The translations under genes were made by a program, and so were the position numbers. Shown here piece after piece: positions 1 through 5,346 of a stretch of 8,777 bases of DNA (positions are counted from its first letter, which is position 1; each line of letters starts with the position of its first letter). This DNA is from Clostridiales bacterium UBA4698 (lineage in GTDB: Bacteria; Bacillota; Clostridia; TANB77; UBA1234), in assembly GCA_002404755.1 (NCBI GenBank), contig DHKI01000036.1:1-8777 (forward strand), given 5' to 3'. The notes beneath the pieces are model-generated. The model did no database searches. It was not told the DNA's origin and worked only from the letters and a program-made list of their open reading frames with translations.

Positions 1-165
1 AAGGCAAGAAGAGAGGCGGAAGCTAGAGAGCAACAGGAATTAGCAGAGAAAGCAAGAAGAGGGGCAGAAGCCAAAGAGCAACAGGAATTAGCAGAGAAAG
101 CAAGAAGAGAGGCAGAAACTAGAGAGCAACAAGAACTAGCAGAAAAGGCGAGAAGAGAAGAAGAA
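1..165 (+). repeat. 48-bp in-frame tandem repeats (16-aa coiled-coil units)
   Basis: Units at 1-48, 49-96 and 97-144, plus a degenerate start of a fourth at 145-165. Each encodes a version of KARREAEAREQQELAE. The copies differ by a few substitutions and keep frame, so the array can lengthen or shorten the coiled coil without breaking the protein. It continues off the left edge. Confidence 0.9.
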
Positions 166-1425
166 AACAGAAAAAATAATCAACAAATGTCTGCTGATGA
201 TATAGATGTAATCGTTGATAATGCTTTGTTTAAGGTAAATGAACCAGAAGCAGAACAAGAAATGGCAGAACAAAAAGCTAAGGAAGAAGCCTTAGCAAGG
301 CAGCAAAAAGCAGAACAAGAAATAGCAGAGCAAAAGGCTAAAGAAGAAGCTTTAAAGAGACAACAAACAGAACAAAAAGAAAATGTAAATAGAATAGATG
401 CTAATGTTATTTCAGCAAATCGAGAAAATGATGATGAAATGAAGATTATTGAAGAAAGAAAGAGATTAGCAGAAGAGAAAGAAAGAATAAGAAAAGAACA
501 AGCAGAACTTGAAGAAGAAAGAAGAAAGTTAAGAGAGGCACAGGCAAAAATAGTACAAGAAAAAAATCAGATTGAAGCTACAGAAGTACCTAAACAAGTG
601 CAAACATATGAAACTGTGCAGGTTGTAGCACGTGATTATAAAAAGATGGTTGTTTTTGTTGGTGCAAATAAAGCAGGAACAACATTTATGGTAAATGCAG
701 TGGCAAATCAATTGTCAAGTAACAAGATACCAACTGCTATATTGGATATGACAAAAGACAAAGGCATGTATTATATTTACAATCAAGGTGATAAAACTCT
801 TAGAAAAATAGCAAGTGAATGTATGCAAAAGCTATCTGCTGGAGAAGACACATATATGCCAGTATCAAGATATTTAAAAGTGTATACTACAATACCAGGT
901 TCGGTTGCCGATGCTAGAAGAGGATATAAGCATAAATCAGTAATAGACATAGTGAAAAACAATAGTAACATAACGATTGTTGATGCTGATTTTACAACAC
1001 CGATAGATTATTTTGAACAAGCGAGTGAAATATACGTTGTTCAAGACATGGATATATTAAAAATGCAGGAAACGACGTCTTTCTTGCGAGAGATGAAAAA
1101 TAGAAATATGGATATGAAAAAAGTTAAAATTATAATTAACAAATATGTTAAATCGATTTTGACACCTAAGAAGATTATTGAAGGAATTTCATATTACAAA
1201 GACCCAGAGATGACGTTTACAGATGTTTTACTAAATAATAAAGTTTCGTATACGGTCGTTCCGTATAATGTTAACAATTATGTTAAATATATAGAAGCTT
1301 TATGTAGAGAAAATATGAATTTTAAAGGATATACGGCAGATTTCTTACAAGTAGTTGATGAAATTGCAGAACAGGTATATCCAAGAAATGGACTAGCTAA
1401 GAAAAAGAGTGGATTCTTTAGGTAA
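1..1425 (+). CDS. Coiled-coil protein with C-terminal ParA/TadZ-like degenerate P-loop ATPase domain (5' partial)
   Basis: The frame is open from base 1 and the protein begins outside the window. The first ATG, at 187, has no ribosome binding site and lies inside continuous repeat-rich coding sequence, so it is not the start. The visible N-terminal part is a highly charged E/K/R/Q/A-rich helix, almost certainly coiled coil. It contains three 16-residue repeats plus a partial fourth (1-165) and two 20-residue repeats (250-369). After about base 630 comes a globular alpha/beta domain. KMVVFVGANKAGTTF resembles the P-loop region of the ParA/MinD/CpaE-TadZ group, and NITIVDADF looks like a Walker B-type strand. 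The usual P-loop lysine (GKT/S) is replaced by threonine in GANKAGTT (661-684), as in atypical TadZ/CpaE proteins. TadZ-type proteins act in pilus or secretion-system localisation, but no pilus genes are visible here, so the function is unknown. The gene lies 21 nt upstream of ireB and is probably co-transcribed with it. Confidence 0.85.
   Translation, partial: KARREAEAREQQELAEKARRGAEAKEQQELAEKARREAETREQQELAEKARREEENRKNNQQMSADDIDVIVDNALFKVNEPEAEQEMAEQKAKEEALARQQKAEQEIAEQKAKEEALKRQQTEQKENVNRIDANVISANRENDDEMKIIEERKRLAEEKERIRKEQAELEEERRKLREAQAKIVQEKNQIEATEVPKQVQTYETVQVVARDYKKMVVFVGANKAGTTFMVNAVANQLSSNKIPTAILDMTKDKGMYYIYNQGDKTLRKIASECMQKLSAGEDTYMPVSRYLKVYTTIPGSVADARRGYKHKSVIDIVKNNSNITIVDADFTTPIDYFEQASEIYVVQDMDILKMQETTSFLREMKNRNMDMKKVKIIINKYVKSILTPKKIIEGISYYKDPEMTFTDVLLNNKVSYTVVPYNVNNYVKYIEALCRENMNFKGYTADFLQVVDEIAEQVYPRNGLAKKKSGFFR
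250..369 (+). repeat. 60-bp in-frame tandem duplication (20-aa units)
   Basis: Units at 250-309 and 310-369 encode AEQEMAEQKAKEEALARQQK and AEQEIAEQKAKEEALKRQQT. This repeat family differs in length and sequence from the 48-bp array upstream in the same gene and continues the predicted coiled coil. Confidence 0.85.
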
Positions 1426-1446
1426 AAGTTTTAAGGAGGAATAAAA

Positions 1447-1701
1447 ATGGATTCTGAAAATACAATTTTTTTCAAAGTTGAAAAAGAGAAAAAAAGCAAT
1501 TCAAAGCAAATATTAAAACAAGTATATGAGGCATTGGTAGAAAAAGGATATAACCCTATAAATCAAATAGTTGGTTATATACTATCTGGCGATCCAACAT
1601 ATATCACAAGTTACAAAGATTCAAGAAGTTTAATTAGACAACTAGAAAGAGATGAGTTACTAGAAGAATTGGTAAAAGAATATATCGGAGTAAATGAATG
1701 A
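1447..1701 (+). CDS. ireB: IreB family regulatory phosphoprotein (UPF0297/YrzL)
   Basis: The 84-aa product is full length for the family. The core GYNPINQIVGYILSGDPTYI followed by TSYKDSRSLIRQLERDELLE is the UPF0297 signature. In Enterococcus faecalis, IreB is a substrate of the PASTA kinase IreK, is phosphorylated on N-terminal threonines and modulates cephalosporin resistance. The N-terminus here (MDSENTIFFKVEKE) has a single threonine, T6, so one such site at most remains in that segment. The SD AAGGAGGA sits about 8 nt before the ATG. Its last four bases form an ATGA overlap with ruvX, indicating translational coupling. Identification is strong; the physiological role in this organism is inferred from the family. 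Confidence 0.95.
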   Translation: MDSENTIFFKVEKEKKSNSKQILKQVYEALVEKGYNPINQIVGYILSGDPTYITSYKDSRSLIRQLERDELLEELVKEYIGVNE

Positions 1702-2108
1702 GAATATTAGGTTTAGATTATGGGGAAGCAAGGACAGGAGTCGCTATATCAGATGCTCTTGGAATAACGGCACAAGGTGTTGAGTCCATAGAGCATGGCG
1801 AAAATATGAAAAAATTAATTGAAAGACTAGGCGAGCTCATAAAAGAATATAAGGTGGAAAAGATTGTTATTGGATATCCATTAAACATGAATGCAACAAA
1901 AGGGCCACGAGCTGAAAAAACAGATAAGTTTATAGCTAGACTCGAAAAAGAATTTGGACTAGAAATAATTAAGATAGACGAAAGGCTTACAACTGTTGCA
2001 GCACATAAAACAATGACAACATTAGGCGTTGACAAAAATAAAAAGAAAAAAATAGTAGATACTATATCTGCACAGTATATATTGCAGATGTATCTAGATA
2101 GATCGTAG
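1698..2108 (+). CDS. ruvX: Putative pre-16S rRNA nuclease / Holliday junction resolvase-like YqgF (RuvX)
   Basis: The 136-aa product is the normal size for the YqgF/RuvX family with its RNase H-like fold. Motifs run in the expected order: GLDYGEARTGVAISD with the acidic D7 near the N-terminus, the strand KIVIGYPLNMN (about residues 55-65), the DERLTT motif (94-99), and D121 in VDTISAQYILQMYL near the C-terminus. The family is implicated in 5' maturation of 16S rRNA and was earlier proposed as an alternative resolvase. The ATG overlaps the ireB stop as ATGA, and the ireB-ruvX-DUF1292 order is conserved across Firmicutes, which supports the assignment independently of the motifs. Confidence 0.95.
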   Translation: MRILGLDYGEARTGVAISDALGITAQGVESIEHGENMKKLIERLGELIKEYKVEKIVIGYPLNMNATKGPRAEKTDKFIARLEKEFGLEIIKIDERLTTVAAHKTMTTLGVDKNKKKKIVDTISAQYILQMYLDRS

Positions 2109-2166
2109 TTATATGTGATTTCAAATAATATGAAGCACAGCTACATAAATGGAAAGGAGAATTAAT

Positions 2167-2475
2167 ATGAGCGAAGAAAACAAAAATTTAGAAGAGGATT
2201 TTGAATTCGATGAATTAGACAATAAAATAATATTAAACGATGAAGAAGGCAACGAAATAGAATTTGAATTCCTTGATGTTGTTGAAGTAGACGGTAAGGA
2301 ATATGTAGTATTACTTCCAGTTGAAGAAGCAGAGAAAGGCGAAGTTGTAATTTTTAGAATCGAAGGTTCTGAAGAAGACGAAAGCTATGTTAGCTTAGAT
2401 GATGAAGCAGAAGCAGAGAAAGTATTCCAAGCTTTTAAAGAAAAAGCAAAAGACGAATTTGATTTTGCTGACTAA
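2167..2475 (+). CDS. yrzB: DUF1292 domain-containing acidic protein (YrzB/UPF0473 family)
   Basis: The start is placed at ATG 2167 (MSEENKN), because AGGAG at 2155-2159 is 7 nt upstream. The earlier in-frame ATG at 2149 would put that SD inside the gene. The product has 102 aa and is strongly acidic. The DUF1292 core is visible as IILNDEEGNEIEFEFLDVVE, then VDGKEYVVLLPVE, then EVVIFRIE, ending in a helix with AEKVFQAFKEK. The molecular function of the family is unknown. It is the third gene of the ireB-ruvX-yrzB unit and is followed immediately by a terminator hairpin. Two divergent relatives follow downstream at 2859 and 3344. Confidence 0.93.
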   Translation: MSEENKNLEEDFEFDELDNKIILNDEEGNEIEFEFLDVVEVDGKEYVVLLPVEEAEKGEVVIFRIEGSEEDESYVSLDDEAEAEKVFQAFKEKAKDEFDFAD

Positions 2476-2489
2476 TTAAATGATTAGTA

Positions 2490-2521
2490 AAAGGACGATA
2501 CAATAAAAAGTATCGTCCTTT
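2490..2521 (+). terminator. Hairpin terminator of the ireB-ruvX-yrzB unit
   Basis: A perfect 12-bp stem, AAAGGACGATAC (2490-2501) with GTATCGTCCTTT (2510-2521) and an 8-nt A-rich loop, lies 14 nt after the yrzB stop. The T-run on the 3' side is short (CCTTTG) and part of it is in the stem, so release may be less efficient than at the other terminators in this window. Confidence 0.75.
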
Positions 2522-2761
2522 GCTGTATACACGAAAGTCTAGGCAAGTTATATTTATATAATGAAATGGTTATAAGTTTGTGGATTTTCCTTTTAAAGCG
2601 TACCAATATTTTGTGGTTGAAAGTTTGTGAAAATACAAATGATAAAATTAATTGAACGAATTGTACAAATGGTAAAATTAAATGAACGAATTGAATAAAC
2701 AAAAAGACACATAAGATTACTTATGGTACAATGGTTTGTTGAAAACAAAAGAACTAATAGG
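2522..2761. other. Gene-free AT-rich spacer
   Basis: No supported gene in either strand. The minus-strand open frame across it has no credible SD and reads through the repeats and terminator. The stretch contains a tandem 30-bp repeat (2634-2693) and a small inverted repeat CATAAG-ATTA-CTTATG (2710-2725) immediately upstream of a promoter-like TACAAT (2727-2732), which has only a weak -35 match. The remainder shows nothing recognisable. Confidence 0.6.
2634..2693 (+). repeat. Tandem 30-bp intergenic repeat, two copies
   Basis: Copies at 2634-2663 and 2664-2693 run from TACAAATG to GAACGAATTG and differ at two positions. They lie about 70 bp upstream of the promoter for the second DUF1292-like gene. 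The role is unknown; a protein-binding tandem site or a simple duplication are both possible. Confidence 0.8.
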
Positions 2762-2790
2762 TTGACAAAATATGTGAATGAATATATAAT
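2762..2790 (+). promoter_or_regulatory. Sigma-A promoter P1 for the DUF1292-like gene at 2859
   Basis: TTGACA (2762-2767) and TATAAT (2785-2790) are both perfect consensus with a 17-bp spacer. Predicted transcription start is near 2797, giving a leader of about 62 nt. From GTTGACAAA to ACG the sequence matches the promoter at 3963 at 32 of 38 positions. Confidence 0.9.
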
Positions 2791-2816
2791 AAAAAACGTC
2801 TACAAAAACAAGCAAA

Positions 2817-2841
2817 GGTTAGAACAATACTTTGTTCAACC
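2817..2841 (+). promoter_or_regulatory. Leader hairpin with bulged A, just upstream of the SD
   Basis: GGTT (2817-2820) pairs with AACC (2838-2841), A2821 is bulged, GAACAA (2822-2827) pairs with TTGTTC (2832-2837), and the loop is the 4-nt TACT. The stem ends 5 nt before AGGAGGT (2847-2853). The same design recurs before the gene at 3344 with different bases. It is a candidate RNA element affecting translation initiation, not a terminator, because no T-run follows. Confidence 0.55.
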
Positions 2842-2858
2842 AATTTAGGAGGTAGCTT

Positions 2859-3116
2859 ATGTGCTTTATCCCAGATGAAGATGACGTTATGAAGCTGGTT
2901 GAAGATGATGACACTGAATTCTTTGCCAAGTGTTTAGAAACTATCGAATATCAGGGCGAGGAATATTGCGTATTTGAAAGATTTGACGAAGAGAGCTTTT
3001 TGATTTTAAGAAGGACATCAAAAGATGAGTTCATGAGTGTGGCGAATCCAGATATACTGGATGCTATCTCGAAAATCTTCAGAGAAAGAAGAGGAATGTC
3101 TGGCTTTACATATTGA
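2859..3116 (+). CDS. Small DUF1292-like acidic protein
   Basis: An 85-aa protein with SD AGGAGGT 5 nt before the ATG and a perfect promoter upstream, so it is a real gene. The middle (KCLETIEYQGEEYCVFERFD, then SFLILRR) and the C-terminal helix (DILDAISKIFRERRG) follow the DUF1292 strand pattern of YrzB: strand, turn with G-K/E-E-Y, strand, then a V/I-I-F-R strand and a closing helix. It is shorter than YrzB, lacks the first IILNDEEGNE strand pair and is acidic mainly at the N-terminus. The relationship is inferred from pattern rather than high identity. It is monocistronic, bounded by P1 and the terminator at 3129. Function unknown. Confidence 0.85.
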   Translation: MCFIPDEDDVMKLVEDDDTEFFAKCLETIEYQGEEYCVFERFDEESFLILRRTSKDEFMSVANPDILDAISKIFRERRGMSGFTY

Positions 3117-3128
3117 TAGCAAGCATTG

Positions 3129-3165
3129 AAAAGTGATGAGTTTTATTTAGCTCGTCACTTTTTGA
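3129..3165 (+). terminator. Intrinsic terminator of the gene at 2859
   Basis: AAAAGTGATGAG (3129-3140) pairs with CTCGTCACTTTT (3151-3162) with one T-G wobble and a 10-nt loop. The descending arm ends in TTTTT. It begins 12 nt after the stop codon. Confidence 0.88.
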
Positions 3166-3206
3166 TTATTTCTAAAATAAGGCGGTTCTTATAATACTAA
3201 TTGTGC

Positions 3207-3242
3207 TTTGTAAAGTAAATTTTATCGAACAATATTTACAAA
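3207..3242. repeat. 8-bp inverted repeat upstream of promoter P2
   Basis: TTTGTAAA (3207-3214) and TTTACAAA (3235-3242) are exact reverse complements separated by 20 bp, ending 5 bp before the -35 box at 3248. It could be an operator. The AT-rich background makes chance plausible. Confidence 0.35.
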
Positions 3243-3247
3243 ATAAG

Positions 3248-3277
3248 TTGACAAAACGTGAATAAATGATATATAAT
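3248..3277 (+). promoter_or_regulatory. Sigma-A promoter P2 for the DUF1292 gene at 3344
   Basis: TTGACA (3248-3253) and TATAAT (3272-3277) are both consensus with an 18-bp spacer. Predicted start is near 3284, giving a leader of about 60 nt, almost the same length as that of P1. Confidence 0.88.
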
Positions 3278-3303
3278 CGATGCGTAGCGAATATAAAGTT
3301 AAA

Positions 3304-3326
3304 GTCGAAGCAAAATTTTGCTCGAC
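3304..3326 (+). promoter_or_regulatory. Leader hairpin with bulged A, just upstream of the SD (second example)
   Basis: GTCG (3304-3307) pairs with CGAC (3323-3326), A3308 is bulged, and AGCAA (3309-3313) pairs with TTGCT (3318-3322) around an AATT loop. The stem ends 4 nt before AGGAGGT (3331-3337). The architecture matches the hairpin at 2817-2841 but nearly all paired bases differ, so it is the shape that is shared. Confidence 0.55.
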
Positions 3327-3343
3327 GAATAGGAGGTAAGAAT

Positions 3344-3652
3344 ATGAGTACTAATCGTTACGAAGATGATAACATTGTAACTTTTAAGGATGCAAATGGT
3401 GAAGATGTGGAGTTTGAATATTTAGACAGTTGCGAGTATGACGATACAAAATATTACATCTTTGCAACATGTGAAGAAAGCGACATTGTTATTATGAAGT
3501 GTATTGAAGACGAAGAGGCAGACGATTCTGACGAAATGTCTTGCGAAAATTTCGTGGTTGAAACTGATGAGACAATTATAAAGGAGGTTTTTGAAATTTT
3601 CAAAAGAGACAACATGGATGCATTCTTTTTATTTGGAAGCAAAGAGGAGTGA
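3344..3652 (+). CDS. DUF1292 domain-containing acidic protein
   Basis: The start is set at ATG 3344 (MSTNRYEDDN), with AGGAGGT at 3331-3337, 6 nt upstream. The upstream in-frame ATG at 3266 lies inside the promoter. The product has 102 aa, the same length as YrzB, and about 33 Asp/Glu against 8 Lys/Arg. The DUF1292 pattern is clear: NIVTFKDANGEDVEFEYLDS, then YDDTKYYIFAT, then DIVIMKCIEDEE, and a closing helix TIIKEVFEIFKRD. It is a paralogue of the gene at 2167 and nearer to it than the 85-aa protein is. Only 3 nt separate its stop from the ATG of the basic 60-aa gene downstream, so the two are one operon. Function unknown. Confidence 0.9.
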   Translation: MSTNRYEDDNIVTFKDANGEDVEFEYLDSCEYDDTKYYIFATCEESDIVIMKCIEDEEADDSDEMSCENFVVETDETIIKEVFEIFKRDNMDAFFLFGSKEE

Positions 3653-3655
3653 TTT

Positions 3656-3838
3656 ATGCGTATGAAAAGTTTGCGGAAGTACAAGCACATAAGTAACAAA
3701 CGTAGCAATGGAGATAGCAAGAAAGCCAGAGAGGCATACTACAAAGCAATTGCTTGGCAAAAAGAATTGGAAGAACAAGAATTTGATTCAATGATAAAAA
3801 CATTGAAAAGTATTCCAGCGAAGAATAAAGACTCCTAA
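3656..3838 (+). CDS. Small basic hypothetical protein
   Basis: A 60-aa protein starting 3 nt after the preceding stop, with AGGAG (3645-3649) 6 nt before the ATG. It is followed directly by a strong terminator, so it sits inside a well-defined transcription unit. Its composition is the opposite of its operon partner: about 16 Lys/Arg against 8 Asp/Glu, mostly in the first 25 residues (MRMKSLRKYKHISNKR). The middle, KKAREAYYKAIAWQKELEEQ, looks helical. There is no signal peptide or membrane segment. I do not recognise a family. Possible roles include nucleic-acid binding or pairing with the acidic DUF1292 protein, but neither is shown. Confidence 0.72.
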   Translation: MRMKSLRKYKHISNKRSNGDSKKAREAYYKAIAWQKELEEQEFDSMIKTLKSIPAKNKDS

Positions 3839-3852
3839 AACAATTATTAAAG

Positions 3853-3891
3853 ATGGTGGGTTCATTTTAATTAATGAACTCACCATTTTTT
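3853..3891 (+). terminator. Intrinsic terminator after the 3344-3838 unit
   Basis: ATGGTGGGTTCATT (3853-3866) pairs with AATGAACTCACCAT (3873-3886) with one G-T wobble, a 6-nt loop and a T-run to 3891. It is the strongest terminator in the window. The G/C-rich base of the stem and the T-run make the + direction clear. Confidence 0.93.
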
Positions 3892-3962
3892 AGTAAGTTA
3901 TAAAAACAACTTACAAGTGTAAAATAAGTATTGCTTTTATTAGAAATGTCAATTGTTTATTG

Positions 3963-3991
3963 TTGACAAATTATGTAAAAAAGTATATAAT
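3963..3991 (+). promoter_or_regulatory. Sigma-A promoter P3 for the PLP enzyme-flavoprotein unit
   Basis: TTGACA (3963-3968) and TATAAT (3986-3991) are perfect with a 17-bp spacer. Predicted start is near 3998. It is closely similar to P1 over 38 bp, including the bases downstream of the -10. Confidence 0.9.
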
Positions 3992-4006
3992 AAAAGACGA
4001 GAATTT

Positions 4007-4013
4007 TGTCGAA
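4007..4013 (+). promoter_or_regulatory. Putative Spo0A box (0A box) downstream of P3
   Basis: TGTCGAA in the context TTTTGTCGAATTTT matches the Spo0A binding consensus. It lies about +10 to +16 from the predicted start, a position that would suit repression. A 7-bp match can arise by chance. Confidence 0.4.
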
Positions 4014-4110
4014 TTTTCTATATCAAAAGCAGTTAAAGAATTAAGTTAAAATAATAAAAATTTTAATACCAAATCGTGTTTGAGTTATAGAAATTGAAAA
4101 GGAGAATACA

Positions 4111-5331
4111 ATGGAAGAACTAATTAAAAAAGTTGAAAAAGAAATAAGACCACAATTTGAAGAAAATGAAGAAATAGAAAGAATAAATTCTAAAAAGGTA
4201 TTAAATGCTTTTAAGAAAGAAAGGATAAGCGAGGCACATTTACATGGAACAACAGGTTATGGCTATGGAGATATAGGTAGAGAGGCTGCTGAGAGAATAT
4301 ATGCAGATGTATTTAAAGCAGAAGACGCAATCGTTAGAATGCAGTTTATATCTGGTACACATACAATATCTACTACTTTATTTGGCATTTTAAGACCAGG
4401 AGATACCGTTTTAAGCATAAATGGTAAGCCATATGACACATTAGACGAAGTGCTTGGAATAAGAGAGAATAGTAGCTCGTTAAAAGCTTTTGGAGTTAAG
4501 TACGAGCAAATCGATTTAATAGATGGAAACAAATTTGACTTACAAAAAATCAAAGAACGTGTTTCAAAGAAAGATTTAAAATTAGTAATAATGCAACGTT
4601 CAAGAGGTTATGCTTATAGAAATGCATTCTTGATTTCTGAAATGGAAGAAGCTATAAAAGTTGTAAAAGAAGCAGATAGCAATGTAATAGTTATGGTAGA
4701 TAATTGCTACGGAGAATTTACAGATACAAAAGAACCAATAGAAATTGGTGCAGATGTATGTGTCGGTTCACTTATTAAAAACATAGGTGCTGGAATTGCA
4801 AGAACTGGTGGATACATTGTAGGAAAGAAAGATTTAATAGAACTAATAAGCGATAGATATAGTGCACCAGGACTTGGAAAAGAGGGCGGAGCAACATTTG
4901 ATTTTAATATAAGTGTGTTGCAAGGAATATATATGGCACCACATACAGTTTGTGAGGCTAAAAAAGTAGGAATATTTGCATCAAGACTAATGGAAGAGTT
5001 AGGTTATGAGGTATCACCTAAATACGATCAAAAGCGTTCTGATATAGTTCAAATGATTAAATTTAATGATGAGCATAAGCTAATAAAATTCTGCCAAGCA
5101 ATCCAAATGAATTCACCTGTCGATTCAAATGTGGTTCCAGAACCATCACCAATGCCAGGATACGATAGCAAAGTAATAATGGCATCAGGGGCATTTACAT
5201 CAGGTTCATCTATAGAGTTAAGTTGCGATGGTCCTGTTAGACCGCCTTATGTAGCATATTTACAAGGAGGACTTACATATACATATGGTCGTTTGGCAGT
5301 TATTGAAGCTGTAAAATATATGAATAAATAA
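4111..5331 (+). CDS. Methionine gamma-lyase family / aluminium resistance family PLP-dependent protein (YnbB-like)
   Basis: The 406-aa product, with SD AAGGAG 6 nt before the ATG, is a complete fold-type I PLP enzyme. Visible features: HLHGTTGYGYGDIGRE (about 43-58); QFISGTH, the likely cofactor phosphate region (78-84); VMVDNCYGEF with the PLP-ring aspartate D197; GSLIKNIGAG with the probable Schiff-base lysine K223; and the C-terminal VVPEPSPMPGYDSKVIMASG typical of this family (Met_gamma_lyase, PF06838). Members are annotated as aluminium resistance or cystathionine beta-/methionine gamma-lyase-like proteins, but the real substrate is uncertain. It is first in a two-gene unit with the flavoprotein 15 nt downstream and is expressed from P3. 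Confidence 0.93.
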   Translation: MEELIKKVEKEIRPQFEENEEIERINSKKVLNAFKKERISEAHLHGTTGYGYGDIGREAAERIYADVFKAEDAIVRMQFISGTHTISTTLFGILRPGDTVLSINGKPYDTLDEVLGIRENSSSLKAFGVKYEQIDLIDGNKFDLQKIKERVSKKDLKLVIMQRSRGYAYRNAFLISEMEEAIKVVKEADSNVIVMVDNCYGEFTDTKEPIEIGADVCVGSLIKNIGAGIARTGGYIVGKKDLIELISDRYSAPGLGKEGGATFDFNISVLQGIYMAPHTVCEAKKVGIFASRLMEELGYEVSPKYDQKRSDIVQMIKFNDEHKLIKFCQAIQMNSPVDSNVVPEPSPMPGYDSKVIMASGAFTSGSSIELSCDGPVRPPYVAYLQGGLTYTYGRLAVIEAVKYMNK

Positions 5332-5346
5332 AGAGAGGAAATAACA

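Larger units (their letters stand above)
3892..4110. other. Intergenic region with promoter and long leader
   Basis: No gene. It holds a TTACA-AG-TGTAA inverted repeat (3911-3922), promoter P3 (3963-3991), a Spo0A-box-like site (4007-4013) and a leader of about 113 nt before ATG 4111. The leader has AT-only self-complementarity (TTAAAAT 4046-4052 with ATTTTAA 4060-4066) but no structure I can assign to a known riboswitch or T-box. Confidence 0.6.

Noticed and set aside
187..189. ATG at 187 as start of the coiled-coil ATPase gene
   Set aside because: The frame is open to base 1 with clear in-frame protein repeats before it and no SD is present, so the gene is cut by the window edge.
2105..2144. 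Possible third leader hairpin before yrzB (GTAG-TGTG with CACA-CTAC)
   Set aside because: It needs a 5-nt internal loop, overlaps the ruvX stop and lies 10 nt from the SD, so it does not match the bulged-A design closely enough.
2484..2702. Minus-strand frame coding for a 72-aa hydrophobic product
   Set aside because: It runs through the yrzB terminator stem and the 30-bp repeat, has no ribosome binding site or promoter, and its repeats are just the antisense of the tandem repeat.
2986..2995. TTTGACGAAG as a Spo0A box
   Set aside because: It is inside a coding region, away from a promoter, and is only a near match.
3998..4110. Riboswitch or T-box in the long leader before the PLP enzyme
   Set aside because: No T-box sequence, no SAM- or lysine-type conserved core and no terminator hairpin; only AT-only self-complementarity is visible.
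5119..5125. TGTCGAT in the PLP enzyme gene as a Spo0A box
   Set aside because: One mismatch and within coding sequence.
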